Assembly: GCF_003991975.1 (NCBI RefSeq) | Contig: NZ_CP029822.1 | Location: 1-64,000, forward strand | DNA: 64,000 bases | Source of the DNA: Entomomonas moraniae | GTDB lineage: Bacteria; Pseudomonadota; Gammaproteobacteria; Pseudomonadales; Pseudomonadaceae | Reading direction: 5' to 3' | Shown: positions 20,381-30,827 of the stretch, one piece after another | Layout of the letters: each line of letters starts with the position of its first letter | How positions within the stretch are numbered: the stretch's first letter is position 1 | The notes under the pieces: model-generated | Told to the model about the DNA's origin: nothing | The model's database searches: none | What the model saw: only the letters and a program-made list of their open reading frames with translations | Position numbers and translations under genes: made by a program

Positions 20381-22564
20381 ATGGCTATAAAAGATAACAA
20401 GAATCAAGAGCTAACAGAAAAAGAAGTTATTTCGATGGTTGATGGTGTGGTAGAACAACCACCCACAGAGCTAGAGGATAATCCTATTAATTTAGATGAT
20501 TACAGTTTATATCTTAATCGTGAGTTTTCCCTCCTTGAGTTTAATTCTCGGGTATTAGAGCAGTCTTTAGATGAGTCTTATCCATTGCTTGAGCGCTTAA
20601 AATTCTTATTAATTTTTTCAGGCAACTTAGATGAGTTTTTTGAGATTCGCGTCTCAGGCTTAAAAAAACAGGTGAAATTTTCTCGTGAGCAAGTGGGTGA
20701 TGATGGCCTCTTGCCTTATCAAGTCTTAGAGCATGTTAATACGGTTGTGCATGATCTCGTGGCACGGCAATATCACATTCTAAATGAAGTGTTGTTACCT
20801 GCATTAGCTGAACAGAATATCCGTTTTATTCGCCGTAGAAATTGGAATACAAAACTTAAAGCATGGGCTCGTAAATTTTTTAAGGAAGAAATTGAACCTA
20901 TTGTAAGTCCTATTGGGTTAGATCCTACCCATCCATTTCCATTATTGGTTAATAAAAGTCTTAACTTTATTGTGGAGCTTGAGGGAACAGATTTATTTGG
21001 TCGCAGTTCTGGACTGGCGATTATTCCAGCACCAAGATCATTACCTAGAATTGTGAGAGTTCCTGAGTCGGTAGGGGGAAGTGGTGATAATTTTGTTTTT
21101 TTATCTTCGCTCATTCATGCTTATGCCGATGATTTATTCCAGGGCATGCAGGTAAAGGGTTGTTATCAGTTTAGATTAACGCGTAATGCTGATTTATCTG
21201 TTGATGCAGAGGATGTGGATGACTTAGCCAGAGCGTTAAAAGGTGAGCTTTTTTCAAGACGCTATGGTGATGCGGTAAGGTTAGAAGTAGTTGATGCATG
21301 CCCTGCACATCTAACAGATTATTTGTGTGATCAGTTTCATTTACCAAAAAACGAGCTTTATTTAGTAGATGGCCCCGTCAATTTAACACGACTTTTTCGT
21401 ATTACTGAGTTGGAAGGGCATGCTGAACTACAACATAAGCCGTTTTTATCGATTATTCCTAGAACGCTGCAAAGAAAGAAAGACAATTTCTTTGCTACGT
21501 TATCAAGAACCGATGTTCTGTTATTGCACCCGTTTGAGTCATTTACCCCCGTGATTGATTTTATCAAACAGGCAGCTAAAGACCCTAATGTCTTAGCTAT
21601 TAAACAAACACTCTATCGGACAGGTGCTAATTCTGAGGTGGTTGACGGCCTTGTTGAAGCTGCTCGTAATGGTAAAGAAGTAACCGCAGTTATTGAGTTA
21701 AGAGCACGTTTTGATGAAGAGTCCAACTTACAATTGGCTTCACGATTACAAGAAGCAGGTGTTATTGTTACCTATGGCGTGGTTAGCTTTAAAACCCATG
21801 CCAAAATGTGTTTGATTTTAAGACGCGAGGGAACTGAGCTAAAACGCTATGCGCATCTGGGAACAGGTAATTACCACGCAGGTAATGCTAAGCTGTACAC
21901 TGATTATAGTTTGCTAACAGCAGATGTCGCATTGTGTGAAGATATGCATAAGCTATTTATCCAGCTAATTGGCATGGGGAAAACGCAACGAATGAAGAAG
22001 TTGCTTTATTCACCTTTTACGTTAAAGAAAAATTTACTGGATATGATTAGTCGAGAAGCTGTCATTGCTGCTCATGGAGAGCAAGCTCGGATTATTATAA
22101 AAGTAAATGGCCTTACCGATGCAAAAATGATCAAAGCACTTTATAAAGCGAGTCAAGCGGGTGTAAAAATTGATCTTATTGTACGAGGTAAGTGTTGTTT
22201 GAGACCTGGTGTACCTGGTGTTTCTCAAAATATACAAGTACGTTCTATTATTGGTCGTTTCTTAGAACATAGCCGCGTTTTCTACTTCCTCAATGGTGGA
22301 GAAGAAAAGATTTATTTATCCAGTGCAGACTGGATGGAACGTAATCTTGATATGCGTGTGGAAACGTGTTTTCCTATTGAAGGTAAGAGGCTAATTTCTC
22401 GTGTGAAAAAAGAGCTTGAACTTTATTTAAGTGATAATACACATAGTTGGATACTGCAAAGTGATGGCAGTTATATTCGCTCTAAGCCTATTGGAAATCA
22501 AATACCAAGGTCAGCACAACAAATATTATTTGAACAGTTAACTAAGCCAGTACATAGCCATTAA
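20381..22564 (+). CDS. ppk: Polyphosphate kinase 1
   Basis: Reversibly makes inorganic polyphosphate from ATP and is membrane-associated in the family. The 727 residues contain the PPK1 N-terminal domain (YLNREFSLLEFNSRVLEQ), the head domain and two PLD-like C-terminal domains. The autophosphorylated histidine is in VSFKTHAKMCLI; LKQTLYRTGANSEVV and HLGTGNYHAGNAKLYTDY are also family hallmarks. ATG 20381 follows an AAAAAGG site; the first 30 or so residues are an acidic, probably disordered extension, and an internal ATG at 20435 is a possible alternative start. It is read with hemB. Confidence 0.95.
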   Translation: MAIKDNKNQELTEKEVISMVDGVVEQPPTELEDNPINLDDYSLYLNREFSLLEFNSRVLEQSLDESYPLLERLKFLLIFSGNLDEFFEIRVSGLKKQVKFSREQVGDDGLLPYQVLEHVNTVVHDLVARQYHILNEVLLPALAEQNIRFIRRRNWNTKLKAWARKFFKEEIEPIVSPIGLDPTHPFPLLVNKSLNFIVELEGTDLFGRSSGLAIIPAPRSLPRIVRVPESVGGSGDNFVFLSSLIHAYADDLFQGMQVKGCYQFRLTRNADLSVDAEDVDDLARALKGELFSRRYGDAVRLEVVDACPAHLTDYLCDQFHLPKNELYLVDGPVNLTRLFRITELEGHAELQHKPFLSIIPRTLQRKKDNFFATLSRTDVLLLHPFESFTPVIDFIKQAAKDPNVLAIKQTLYRTGANSEVVDGLVEAARNGKEVTAVIELRARFDEESNLQLASRLQEAGVIVTYGVVSFKTHAKMCLILRREGTELKRYAHLGTGNYHAGNAKLYTDYSLLTADVALCEDMHKLFIQLIGMGKTQRMKKLLYSPFTLKKNLLDMISREAVIAAHGEQARIIIKVNGLTDAKMIKALYKASQAGVKIDLIVRGKCCLRPGVPGVSQNIQVRSIIGRFLEHSRVFYFLNGGEEKIYLSSADWMERNLDMRVETCFPIEGKRLISRVKKELELYLSDNTHSWILQSDGSYIRSKPIGNQIPRSAQQILFEQLTKPVHSH

Positions 22565-22592
22565 ATAATTTGACGAGAGGGGAACATCATCG

Positions 22593-23684
22593 ATGGTTTA
22601 TTCAATTGTACCACCACAATTATTTTCAGTTGAAGATTATGAAAAATCCTCTGTTAAGCACATGGATCATACTGCTTGGAGTTATTTGGTTGGTGGTAGT
22701 GCGGATGAGATAACTGCTGATAAAAATAAATGTGCTTTTGATGAGATACAGTTACAAACACAGGTGTTAAGGGATTTTGCAGGTGCGAATACACGATTGA
22801 ATTTGTTAGGCAGTACCTTACCTTTTCCTATTTTATTAGCCCCTGTTGCGTGGCATAAATTATTTCATCCTGATGGTGAGTTAGCCACTGTACAAGCTGC
22901 TTCTGCAATAGGTGCGGGTATGGTGGTCAGTACGCAGTCGAGTGTTTTATTAGAAGATGTGGCTGAAAATGCAACGAAGCCGTTATGGTTTCAATTGTAT
23001 ATTCAGCCAGATCGTATGTTTACAGCGGAGCTAGTGAAACGGGCAGAACAGGCAGGTTATAAAGCATTGGTTTTAACCATTGATGCACCTATTTCGGGTG
23101 TTCGTAATCGTGAGCAACGGGTTAATTTTCATCTCCCACAAGGTATTAGTTCCGTTAACTTAGCGGGTATGAAAAGGCCAGCAGTACATAATGCTAGTTT
23201 GTTAGAAAGCCCTTTGTTTTCAGGGCAGTTAGAAAGCATTCCAACATGGCAAGACATTGAGTGGTTAAAATCTATTACCTCATTGCCAATTATTGTGAAA
23301 GGTATTACTTCGGTGGCCGATGTTGAACAGGCCATTACTTTAGGTGTTAATGGCTTGATCGTTTCTAATCATGGCGGACGTGTATTGGATACACTACCTT
23401 CAACCATCGAGTTATTACCCGGTATTGCTGAGCAAGTGGCAGGACGTGTCCCTATTTTATTAGACAGTGGTATTCGTCGTGGTACGGATATTTTAAAAGC
23501 GCTAGCTTTAGGAGCGAGTGCCGTGATGATTGGACGTCCTTATATCTATGCGCTTTCTGTTGCTGGTGCGGTTGGAGTTGTCCATTTATTAAACATATTG
23601 CGCGCGGAGCTTGAAGCCGCAATGGTATTAACAGGCTGCCGTACCTTGTATGAAATTGATCGATCTCTTTTATGGAAGAGCTAG
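22593..23684 (+). CDS. FMN-dependent alpha-hydroxy acid dehydrogenase/oxidase
   Basis: Member of the glycolate oxidase/L-lactate dehydrogenase TIM-barrel family. The 363 residues show FMN and substrate residues: WFQLYIQPDR (tyrosine), VLTIDAPISGVRNREQR (aspartate), the lysine in PIIVKGITS, the catalytic histidine and arginine in VSNHGGRVLDTLPS, and the phosphate-binding DSGIRRGTDILKALALGA. Soluble, with no membrane insertion, so it is closer to oxidases such as lactate oxidase than to membrane LldD. It lies 28 bp after ppk with a GAGAGGGG ribosome site; its last 4 bp overlap the convergent holC. Substrate is unknown. Confidence 0.88.
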   Translation: MVYSIVPPQLFSVEDYEKSSVKHMDHTAWSYLVGGSADEITADKNKCAFDEIQLQTQVLRDFAGANTRLNLLGSTLPFPILLAPVAWHKLFHPDGELATVQAASAIGAGMVVSTQSSVLLEDVAENATKPLWFQLYIQPDRMFTAELVKRAEQAGYKALVLTIDAPISGVRNREQRVNFHLPQGISSVNLAGMKRPAVHNASLLESPLFSGQLESIPTWQDIEWLKSITSLPIIVKGITSVADVEQAITLGVNGLIVSNHGGRVLDTLPSTIELLPGIAEQVAGRVPILLDSGIRRGTDILKALALGASAVMIGRPYIYALSVAGAVGVVHLLNILRAELEAAMVLTGCRTLYEIDRSLLWKS

Positions 23685-24115
23685 ATTTTGGTGAGTGTAT
23701 GATAATCGAGTGAACAGTTAGCTGTTTTATAAAATCGATAGTTTTCGCGTGCTTGATCTTTCAACAACGGATCATCAATAACAAATTCGGCTATTCGAGC
23801 AAACTGTTGATAGCTATTGGGGGGGGTAAAGCTTAAATTAACGAGTAACTTATTGCTTGTTAATGGAATATCTACTCCTTCATAGCCTAAAATAACAGGA
23901 CTTTCTGGATTTTCTTCCACTAGATCATGAGCGATAAAACTATTGGGTTGGAATTGCCAAAGCAATTCATTCATCTGTTGTCGTTGCTCTGTGTTTTGGC
24001 AAAGAATATAAATATTATCTAATTGTCGCCATGCCTTATTAATTAACTTACAACTAAATAATAAACAATCTGCTATTTGCGTGGTGGGTAAGTTATAAAA
24101 GTCTACTTTTGGCAT
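23681..24115 (-). CDS. holC: DNA polymerase III chi subunit
   Basis: Clamp-loader accessory subunit that links SSB to the replicase through psi. The 144 residues fit HolC (E. coli 147). The family pattern is visible: start PKVDFYNLP, then LLFSCKLINKAWRQLDNIYILCQN, FIAHDLVEENPESPVILGY and a C-terminal FYKTANCSLDYHTL. In many gammaproteobacteria holC sits between pepA and valS; here it is alone, convergent with the FMN enzyme gene (4-bp overlap of the 3' ends) and divergent from rpoN. The divergent gap of 186 bp is AT-rich and holds both promoters. Confidence 0.88.
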   Translation of the reverse strand: MPKVDFYNLPTTQIADCLLFSCKLINKAWRQLDNIYILCQNTEQRQQMNELLWQFQPNSFIAHDLVEENPESPVILGYEGVDIPLTSNKLLVNLSFTPPNSYQQFARIAEFVIDDPLLKDQARENYRFYKTANCSLDYHTLTKI

Positions 24116-24240
24116 GGGGCTTTACCATCAATTTATAATAAAAATGCTATGTAACCTATTATATTAACCAATATTTTTTAATACTGCATTAAACAAATTT
24201 TTGTGATGTAGGTTGTTTCATTTTTCTGACGTGTTATTAT

Positions 24241-24268
24241 TTGAGTAATAGAAATTAAGGCATATAAT
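24241..24268 (+). promoter_or_regulatory. Putative sigma-70 promoter of rpoN
   Basis: TTGAGT at 24241-24246 and TATAAT at 24263-24268 are separated by 16 bp, 33 bases before the rpoN ATG. The -10 is a perfect consensus; the -35 matches four of six positions. Confidence 0.5.
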
Positions 24269-24301
24269 TTGCTTAATATTATGAGGTTTATGGATTAGGG
24301 T

Positions 24302-25807
24302 ATGAAGCCAACCTTAGCGTTAAAGATAGGACAACAACTGTCAATGACACCCCAGTTGCAGCAAGCAATTAGGCTTTTGCAATTGTCTACTGTTGATTTA
24401 CAACAAGAAATTCAAGAAATACTAGAATCTAACTCTATGTTAGAGCAGCAGGAACCCGGTGAGGAGTTTGATGATAACAACTTATTGGCAGAAGAAAATA
24501 TACTGGTTAATCCGTCGAGCCAAGAAATTAGTTTCAAAGATCATAATCATGACAATGAAAATACGATAAGCACTGACGATAGAAACCAAGTTTCATCAAC
24601 TGATGTTATTCCTGAAGAGCTCCCCGTTGATACTAATTGGGATGATATTTATCAAAGTAGTTTGCCAGCTTCTCATAACGACTCAGAAGAGTCTGATTTT
24701 ACAACGTATACCTCCGAGGGCGAAACCCTACAAACCCACTTATTATGGCAGCTTAATGTAGCCCCATTAACCGATAGAGATAAAACAATTGCCATTAATA
24801 TTATTGATTGTATTAATGAAGATGGTTATTTAGAAGAGTCAATCACTGATATTTGTGAAGGGTTGGATGCATCGCTAGAGGTTGAGGCTGATGAAGTCGA
24901 AATGATGCTTCATTACATTCAGCAGTTTGATCCAGTGGGGATAGGCGCACGAGATCTAAAAGAATGTTTACTCCTACAGTTAAATGGCTTGTTTACTGAG
25001 CACACTTATTATCAAGGGGCAAAAGAGCTTGTGACAACTTGGTTAGATGTTTTAGCGTCGAAAGATTATACCAAGTTGATGCGGTTGACGAAACTTAAAG
25101 AAGAAGAGTTAAGGCAAGTGATAGGTTTAGTACAATGCCTTAATCCTAAGCCTGGCAGTCAGATAGAGTCTAAAGAGCCAGAGTATATTGTCCCTGATGT
25201 GATTGTCCGTAAAAATAATGACCACTGGATTGTTGAGCTTAATCAAGAGGCGATGCCTAAGCTCCGTGTTAATGCACAATATGCAAGTTATGTACAACGT
25301 GCTAACAATTCATCAGATAATCAATTTTTAAAAAACCAACTTCAAGAAGCACGTTGGTTTATCAAAAGCTTACAAAGTCGTAATGAAACACTGATGAAAG
25401 TTGCAACACAAATTGTTGAACATCAGCGTGGCTTTTTAGAATATGGCGAAGAAGCGATGAAGCCATTGATTTTATCAGAAGTGGCTGACGTAGTTGGGAT
25501 GCACGAGTCGACTATTTCTCGTGTAACAACTCAAAAATATATGTACACCCCCCGTGGTATTTATGAGCTGAAATATTTTTTTTCAAGTCATGTTAATACT
25601 TCCGAAGGGGGGGAGTGTTCATCAACGGCTATTCGCGCTATGATTAAAAAACTAATTGCTGCAGAGGATTCTAAAAAGCCTTTGAGTGATAGTAAATTGA
25701 CCTCTTTATTGGAGGAGCAAGGTGTACAAGTGGCGAGAAGAACAGTTGCTAAATACCGAGAGGCATTGGGCATTGGTTCTTCGAGTGAACGTAAACAATT
25801 CATATAA
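24302..25807 (+). CDS. rpoN: RNA polymerase sigma-54 factor
   Basis: Sigma factor for -24/-12 promoters; it needs AAA+ activators such as the PilR encoded in this window. The 501 residues comprise the Gln/Leu-rich region I (1-48, [25 protein letters not shown]), an acidic region II (about 50-140), the core-binding region, the HTH ([24 protein letters not shown]) and the RpoN box [14 protein letters not shown] near the end. It heads the conserved rpoN-hpf-ptsN-rapZ-ptsO cluster. The lptA/lptB genes usually found before it are not present: holC diverges instead. Confidence 0.96.
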   Translation: MKPTLALKIGQQLSMTPQLQQAIRLLQLSTVDLQQEIQEILESNSMLEQQEPGEEFDDNNLLAEENILVNPSSQEISFKDHNHDNENTISTDDRNQVSSTDVIPEELPVDTNWDDIYQSSLPASHNDSEESDFTTYTSEGETLQTHLLWQLNVAPLTDRDKTIAINIIDCINEDGYLEESITDICEGLDASLEVEADEVEMMLHYIQQFDPVGIGARDLKECLLLQLNGLFTEHTYYQGAKELVTTWLDVLASKDYTKLMRLTKLKEEELRQVIGLVQCLNPKPGSQIESKEPEYIVPDVIVRKNNDHWIVELNQEAMPKLRVNAQYASYVQRANNSSDNQFLKNQLQEARWFIKSLQSRNETLMKVATQIVEHQRGFLEYGEEAMKPLILSEVADVVGMHESTISRVTTQKYMYTPRGIYELKYFFSSHVNTSEGGECSSTAIRAMIKKLIAAEDSKKPLSDSKLTSLLEEQGVQVARRTVAKYREALGIGSSSERKQFI

Positions 25808-25868
25808 TAAATAACGTCGCTTATACTTATTTTGAGTGTAAGTATTTTTAAATGTTAAGGAGAAATAT

Positions 25869-26156
25869 ATGCAAATTAACATTACTGGTCACCAACTTGA
25901 AGTTACAGAAGCTTTACGTAACTATGTTGATGAAAAATTCACAAGGCTTGAAAGACACTTCGACAAGATAACTAGTGCCCAAGTCATTATGGGTGTTGAG
26001 AAGTTAAATAAAAAAATAGATGCAACGTTGCTATTAGCCGGTGGTGAGGTAGTTGCCAGTGCTGAAAATACTGACATGTATACAGCTATTGATTCATTAG
26101 TTGATAAATTAGACCGTCAATTAATTAAGTTTAAAGAAAAGCAACAAAAATACTAA
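25869..26156 (+). CDS. hpf: Ribosome hibernation-promoting factor, short form
   Basis: Binds the 30S decoding centre and promotes 100S ribosome dimers in stationary phase. The 95 residues start QINITGHQLEVTEALRNYVDEKF and carry the core VIMGVEKLNKKIDATLLLAGGEVVASAE; there is no long C-terminal dimerisation domain, so it is the short HPF type. AAGGAG is 6-11 bases upstream. Followed by a long palindrome that probably terminates or attenuates the transcript before ptsN. Confidence 0.92.
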   Translation: MQINITGHQLEVTEALRNYVDEKFTRLERHFDKITSAQVIMGVEKLNKKIDATLLLAGGEVVASAENTDMYTAIDSLVDKLDRQLIKFKEKQQKY

Positions 26157-26170
26157 TTAGTTTTTGAGTG

Positions 26171-26218
26171 TAAGGCCTGATTTCATAATTAATTTATTAA
26201 TTATGAAATCAGGCCTTA
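26171..26218. terminator. Perfect 23-bp palindrome downstream of hpf
   Basis: Arms 26171-26193 and 26196-26218 are exactly complementary with a 2-base spacer; the outer half is TAAGGCCTGATTTC, the inner half is AT-only. Only a short T-rich stretch follows, so it is probably a bidirectional terminator, but its length and perfection are unusual. It could also be an RNase III site or a repeat-element footprint. Confidence 0.6.
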
Positions 26219-26259
26219 ATTTATTTGTATAGACAACATCACTTAATGATTGATATACA

Positions 26260-26268
26260 TGTTATAAT
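26260..26268 (+). promoter_or_regulatory. Putative extended -10 promoter of ptsN
   Basis: TGTTATAAT fits the extended -10 consensus TGnTATAAT exactly, about 56 bases before the ptsN ATG and just after the hpf palindrome. No convincing -35 is seen, as expected for this promoter type. It would allow ptsN-rapZ-ptsO to be transcribed independently of rpoN-hpf. Confidence 0.5.
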
Positions 26269-26323
26269 TATTTAAATATTAGACAATTTTTTATATAAAT
26301 TTATTGAGCGATCATTTTTGTTT

Positions 26324-26788
26324 ATGATTCAACTTAAAGAAATACTAACGCCATCCCAAGTGGTAGTAAATGCTCATGTGACTAGCAAAAAAAGAGCGTT
26401 AGAGCTAGTTGCTCAGACAATTGCAGAAAACTGTAATGAATTAGATGTTCATAACTTGTTTGAGCATTTAATAGAAAGAGAGCGATTAGGCACGACTGGT
26501 TTTGGTAACGGTGTGGCTATTCCCCATTGTCGTATTGAAAATTGCCAACAACCTATTGCAGTTGTTTTGAAATTAACGACACCAATTGATTTTGATGCTA
26601 TAGACAACGAACTGGTTGATATTCTTGTTGGATTAGTTGTTCCTAATAATGCGACAGATGAACATTTGCAACTACTTAAACAAATAGCCGCGTTATTAAG
26701 TGATGCGCAAGCATGTAAACAGATAAGATCCTCTACAAGTAGTCAAGAGCTTTATCAAATTTTAACAAATGGAGTTTCAGGTATATAG
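26324..26788 (+). CDS. ptsN: Nitrogen-PTS enzyme IIA (EIIA-Ntr)
   Basis: Terminal phosphoryl acceptor of the nitrogen-related PTS, with roles in K+ homeostasis and carbon/nitrogen balance. The 154 residues include the active histidine H68 in [13 protein letters not shown]. The start chosen is ATG 26324 (IQLKEILTP follows), matching Pseudomonas PtsN; an in-frame TTG at 26318 would add two residues. rapZ begins 8 bp downstream. The phosphodonor EI-Ntr (ptsP) is not in the window. Confidence 0.94.
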   Translation: MIQLKEILTPSQVVVNAHVTSKKRALELVAQTIAENCNELDVHNLFEHLIERERLGTTGFGNGVAIPHCRIENCQQPIAVVLKLTTPIDFDAIDNELVDILVGLVVPNNATDEHLQLLKQIAALLSDAQACKQIRSSTSSQELYQILTNGVSGI

Positions 26789-26796
26789 GAACGGAT

Positions 26797-27648
26797 ATGC
26801 GTCTTGTTATTATCAGTGGCCGCTCAGGTGCGGGAAAAACTACCGCTTTACATTTGTTAGAGGATAACGGTTTTTACTGCATTGATAATTTACCTGCAAG
26901 CCTTTTTTCTGTTGCGATTGAGCAAGCCATATCCCAAACCAATATTACCAAAATAGCGGTATCGATTGATGCGCGAAGCTTGCCTACGCAAATTGAAAAT
27001 TTCCCTACTGTGTTTGAGCACTTACAAGGTAAATATACTTCTTGTGACTTAGTCTATCTTGATGCAAAAGATGACATATTGATCAGTCGTTTTTCTGAAA
27101 CAAGACGTCGCCATCCCTTAACAACGGGAGAGCGCTCATTACCTGAATCTATCGAAGAAGAATCTAGGCTATTAGCCCCTATTGTTAATTTAGCTACTTT
27201 GCATGTTGATACAACTGCTTTAAATATTTACCAGCTAAGAGACTTTTTAAAACTCCGCTTGTTAGGCGAAGCAGGGCTAGCGACAGCACTGCTTATTGAG
27301 TCATTTGGTTTTAAGTATGGTGTACCAATAGATGCAGATTGGATTTTTGATTTAAGGGCATTACCTAATCCTTATTGGGTAAGCGAGTTAAGGTATTTAA
27401 AAGGGAAAGATCAGGCTGTAATAGATTACTTAGAGAAACAGCCCGATGTATTGGAAATGCAAGAAGACATACTGACGTTTTTAAAGAAGTGGCTACCCAA
27501 AATTATAGCATCTAATAGACCTTATATTACGGTTGCTCTAGGTTGTACTGGTGGGCAACATCGTTCTGTTTATTTTGTAGAACAAATCAGTCGTGAGTTA
27601 AAAACGCTTTTAACCAATGTTCAGGTGCGCCATCGTGATTTATCATAG
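26797..27648 (+). CDS. rapZ: RNase adapter protein RapZ
   Basis: Nucleotide-binding regulator; in E. coli it presents the small RNA GlmZ to RNase E and senses glucosamine-6-phosphate. The 283 residues have a Walker A GRSGAGKT at 8-15, [24 protein letters not shown] in the middle, and the C-terminal signature [19 protein letters not shown]. Spacing to ptsN is 8 bp and to ptsO 14 bp. Length and position are typical. Confidence 0.95.
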   Translation: MRLVIISGRSGAGKTTALHLLEDNGFYCIDNLPASLFSVAIEQAISQTNITKIAVSIDARSLPTQIENFPTVFEHLQGKYTSCDLVYLDAKDDILISRFSETRRRHPLTTGERSLPESIEEESRLLAPIVNLATLHVDTTALNIYQLRDFLKLRLLGEAGLATALLIESFGFKYGVPIDADWIFDLRALPNPYWVSELRYLKGKDQAVIDYLEKQPDVLEMQEDILTFLKKWLPKIIASNRPYITVALGCTGGQHRSVYFVEQISRELKTLLTNVQVRHRDLS

Positions 27649-27662
27649 GAGATTTACAGTAA

Positions 27663-27935
27663 ATGCAGTCAAAAGAAATCGAAATTATTAATCAATTAGG
27701 ACTACATGCCCGAGCAGCAGCTAAGTTTGTGGGGGCTGCAGGTCGTTTTGATTGTAGTATCAAAGTTGGACGTACCGTCGATTCGCTGGTGGATGGTAAA
27801 AGCATTATGTCTGTTATGATGTTAGCTGCAAGTAAAGGCACTAAGTTACAATTAATAACAGATGGTACCGATGAACAAGAAGCTATAGACGCTATTGTAG
27901 AGCTAGTAGAAAATTATTTTGGTGAAGGTAAGTAG
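27663..27935 (+). CDS. ptsO: Phosphocarrier protein NPr (HPr family)
   Basis: Histidine phosphocarrier passing phosphate from EI-Ntr to EIIA-Ntr. The 90 residues contain the phosphorylated H15 in NQLGLHARAAAKF; the equivalent of the regulatory serine lies in DGKSIMSVMMLA. Its place after rapZ marks it as NPr and not sugar-PTS HPr. It ends the cluster; the 226 bp before dxs carry small hairpins (for example TCAGAT/ATCTGA at 28118-28134) but no clear terminator. Confidence 0.93.
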   Translation: MQSKEIEIINQLGLHARAAAKFVGAAGRFDCSIKVGRTVDSLVDGKSIMSVMMLAASKGTKLQLITDGTDEQEAIDAIVELVENYFGEGK

Positions 27936-28161
27936 TACATAGATAAAAGCATGTAAACTCATGCGATACTGATATTATAAAGACGTTATTATTTGTTATG
28001 ATACATGTCTATTAATGGTCTCATGTATACAGCAGTAAATGATTAATATCTACTGCATGTGAGTTTTCCGTGATAATGGCTAAGAAAGATAATTAATTAT
28101 TTATGCATCTTTTCTTGTCAGATAAAAGATCTGATTTGATTATATAGAATGAATATTGCTA

Positions 28162-30057
28162 ATGCCTAAAACTTTTTATGATATTCCTAAGCAGCGTCCG
28201 ATTACTCCCTTGCTTGATAGCATTGATGATACGAAACAACTGCGCTTATTAGGTAGTGCCGAGTTACTCCAACTAGCAGATGAGCTACGAGAGTATTTAC
28301 TCTATAGCGTTGCTAAAACAGGGGGCCATTTTGGAGCAGGGCTTGGGGTTATCGAGTTAACCATCGCATTACATTATGTCTACAATACGCCTGTTGATAA
28401 TTTGGTATGGGATGTTGGGCATCAAGCCTACCCCCATAAGATTTTGACAGGCCGTCGTGAGCAAATGGCTACACTACGTCAACGGGGCGGATTAAGTGCT
28501 TTTCCTAAGCAAACGGAAAGTGATTATGATAGTTTTGGGGTTGGTCATTCCAGTACCTCTATTAGTGCAGCATTGGGCATGGCTATTGCTGCCCACTTAC
28601 AAAATAATCAAAAGAAAACAGTTGCCGTGATTGGCGATGGTGCACTTACTGCGGGCATGGCATTTGAAGCGCTCAATCATGCAACAGTTGTTGATGCCGA
28701 TATGTTGGTCGTGCTTAACGATAACGAAATGTCCATTTCCGATAATGTGGGCGGGCTTTCTAATCATTTAGCTAAAATTTTATCAAGTCAGACGTATCGT
28801 AATGTTCGAGACAATGGTAGAAAACTGTTGTCACATTTACCTGGGGCATGGAATATTGCTCGCTTAACGGAAGAATATGCTAAAGGTATTCTTGCTCCTA
28901 CAACATTATTTGAGGCGCTAGGCTGGAATTACATTGGGCCAATAGATGGTCATGACCTCCCTACATTAGTAGCGACATTACGTAATATGCGTAATTTATC
29001 AGGCCCTCAATTCTTGCATATCGTGACTAAAAAAGGGAAAGGGTTTGCCCCTGCAGAAGCGAACCCTATTGCTTATCATGCAATTAGTAAACTAAAGCAG
29101 ACCAGTATCGATAAACAAGAAAGCAAACCGCCTAAATATTCTAATGTATTTGGTCAGTGGCTTTGTGACATGGCCGCGCAAGACGAACACTTAGTAGGTA
29201 TAACCCCTGCAATGAAAGAGGGATCAGATCTGATTGCCTTTAGTGAGAAGTATCCACAGCGCTATTTTGATGTGGCGATTGCAGAGCAACATGCGGTGAC
29301 CTTAGCTGCAGGTTTGGCTTGTGATGGTATGAAACCTGTAGTGGCCATTTATTCAAGTTTTTTACAGCGTGCTTATGACCAGCTTATTCATGATGTGGCT
29401 ATTCAAAACTTAGATGTATTATTTGCAATTGATCGAGCTGGGCTTGTTGGAGAAGATGGACCCACTCATGCGGGAAGCTTTGATCTTTCGTTCTTACGCT
29501 GTATTCCTAACATGGTTATTATGGCGCCCAGTGATGAAAATGAACTGCGTAAGATGCTAACAACGGGGTATTTATACCATGGTCCCGCCGCGGTTCGTTA
29601 TCCTAGAGGAACAGGGCCTAATGCAAAAATTGAAAAAACACTTTTACCTATAGCAATTGGTAAAGCGGTTGTTCGCAGACAAGGCCAACGACTTGCTATC
29701 CTAGTATTTGGCGTGCAATTACAACAAGCAATAGTGGTTGCTGAGAAATTAAATGCAACCGTTGTTGATATGCGGTTTGTTAAACCCCTAGATGAAGACT
29801 TGTTGATAACTATTGTAAAAGAGCATGATTTATTAGTAACGATTGAAGAAAATAGCATTATGGGTGGTGCTGGCTCTGCTGTAGGAGAGTACTTATCTAA
29901 ACATAATTATACAAACTCATTATTACAGCTAGGCTTACCTGACAGCTATGTTGAGCATGCATCACATTCGTTTATGTTAGCTGAGTGTGGCTTAGATGAA
30001 GCAGGGATAGAGCAAGCAATTAATACGCGTCTAGCAATGTTGGAGAAAGATGCGTGA
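28162..30057 (+). CDS. dxs: 1-deoxy-D-xylulose-5-phosphate synthase
   Basis: Thiamine-diphosphate enzyme that joins pyruvate and glyceraldehyde-3-phosphate, the first step of the MEP pathway. The 631 residues start [18 protein letters not shown] and resemble Pseudomonas Dxs throughout. The ThDP motif is [16 protein letters not shown] with [10 protein letters not shown], and the transketolase central region is [23 protein letters not shown]. The start chosen is ATG 28162 over a TTG at 28156. xseB and ispA, the usual upstream partners, are absent. Its last 4 bp overlap rsmE. Confidence 0.96.
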   Translation: MPKTFYDIPKQRPITPLLDSIDDTKQLRLLGSAELLQLADELREYLLYSVAKTGGHFGAGLGVIELTIALHYVYNTPVDNLVWDVGHQAYPHKILTGRREQMATLRQRGGLSAFPKQTESDYDSFGVGHSSTSISAALGMAIAAHLQNNQKKTVAVIGDGALTAGMAFEALNHATVVDADMLVVLNDNEMSISDNVGGLSNHLAKILSSQTYRNVRDNGRKLLSHLPGAWNIARLTEEYAKGILAPTTLFEALGWNYIGPIDGHDLPTLVATLRNMRNLSGPQFLHIVTKKGKGFAPAEANPIAYHAISKLKQTSIDKQESKPPKYSNVFGQWLCDMAAQDEHLVGITPAMKEGSDLIAFSEKYPQRYFDVAIAEQHAVTLAAGLACDGMKPVVAIYSSFLQRAYDQLIHDVAIQNLDVLFAIDRAGLVGEDGPTHAGSFDLSFLRCIPNMVIMAPSDENELRKMLTTGYLYHGPAAVRYPRGTGPNAKIEKTLLPIAIGKAVVRRQGQRLAILVFGVQLQQAIVVAEKLNATVVDMRFVKPLDEDLLITIVKEHDLLVTIEENSIMGGAGSAVGEYLSKHNYTNSLLQLGLPDSYVEHASHSFMLAECGLDEAGIEQAINTRLAMLEKDA

Positions 30058-30779
30058 GACTCTCTCGATTCTTTGTTAATACGCCGCTTACGCTAGGCGA
30101 TATCGAGCTACCAGAGCAGATAGCACATTATATGGGACGTGTTTTGCGGCTGCCTGCTGGCGCAGAGGTTCAGTTATTTGATGGTTCAGGGTTCGAGTTT
30201 TTAGGCTCGATCAGTGAAATAACTAAGAAAAGACTGACAGTTACGCTGACAGAGCAAATAGCAGGTCTTCCCGAGTCACCTCTTCATACCCATTTGGGAC
30301 AAGGGTTGGCACGTGGTGAAAAAATGGATTTTGTGATCCAAAAGGCAACAGAGCTAGGCGTTAATGAAATAACCCCATTAGTGACCGAGCGTTGCGAGGT
30401 TCGTTTAAGTGATGAACGAGCCGATAAACGCCTTTTACATTGGCAGCAAGTGGCGATTAGTGCCTGTGAACAATCAGGTCGTACTAAAATACCTGTTATC
30501 CATGCGCCTATCGTGCTGGATGATTGGTTGGTTCACGTGCAAGCTGATCTTAAATTGATGTTACACCCGATGGCGGAGTCTATAGAAAGTTATACGAAAC
30601 CTTCTTCGTTAGCACTATTGATAGGACCTGAAGGTGGTTTTTCTGATAATGAAATAGCTAAAGCCAAACAACATGCTTTTCAGTCCATTCGTTTAGGGCA
30701 TCGAGTCTTACGTACAGAAACTGCGCCTATTGTGGCTTTGACGTTAGCACAACAGTTGTGGGGTGATTTCTCTGCTTAA
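30054..30779 (+). CDS. rsmE: 16S rRNA (uracil(1498)-N3)-methyltransferase RsmE
   Basis: SPOUT-class methyltransferase modifying U1498 of 16S rRNA. The 241 residues contain the N-terminal PUA-like domain ([20 protein letters not shown]) and the knotted SAM-binding C-terminus: [12 protein letters not shown] and [22 protein letters not shown] 30054 overlaps the dxs stop (GTGA). The conserved [17 protein letters not shown] segment is intact, so this is the likely functional RsmE; a shorter, more divergent paralogue lies at 51814-52527. Confidence 0.93.
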   Translation: MRLSRFFVNTPLTLGDIELPEQIAHYMGRVLRLPAGAEVQLFDGSGFEFLGSISEITKKRLTVTLTEQIAGLPESPLHTHLGQGLARGEKMDFVIQKATELGVNEITPLVTERCEVRLSDERADKRLLHWQQVAISACEQSGRTKIPVIHAPIVLDDWLVHVQADLKLMLHPMAESIESYTKPSSLALLIGPEGGFSDNEIAKAKQHAFQSIRLGHRVLRTETAPIVALTLAQQLWGDFSA

Positions 30780-30781
30780 AA

Positions 30782-30809
30782 AAATACGGCCTTGTATTCG
30801 GCCGTATTT
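30782..30809. terminator. Bidirectional terminator between rsmE and ndvB
   Basis: AAATACGGCC (30782-30791) pairs perfectly with GGCCGTATTT (30800-30809) around an 8-base loop. On the minus strand the stem runs into seven T residues, a strong terminator for the ndvB transcript; on the plus strand the T-run is shorter. Confidence 0.8.
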
Positions 30810-30827
30810 AAAGTTTCTGCTCCCCAG

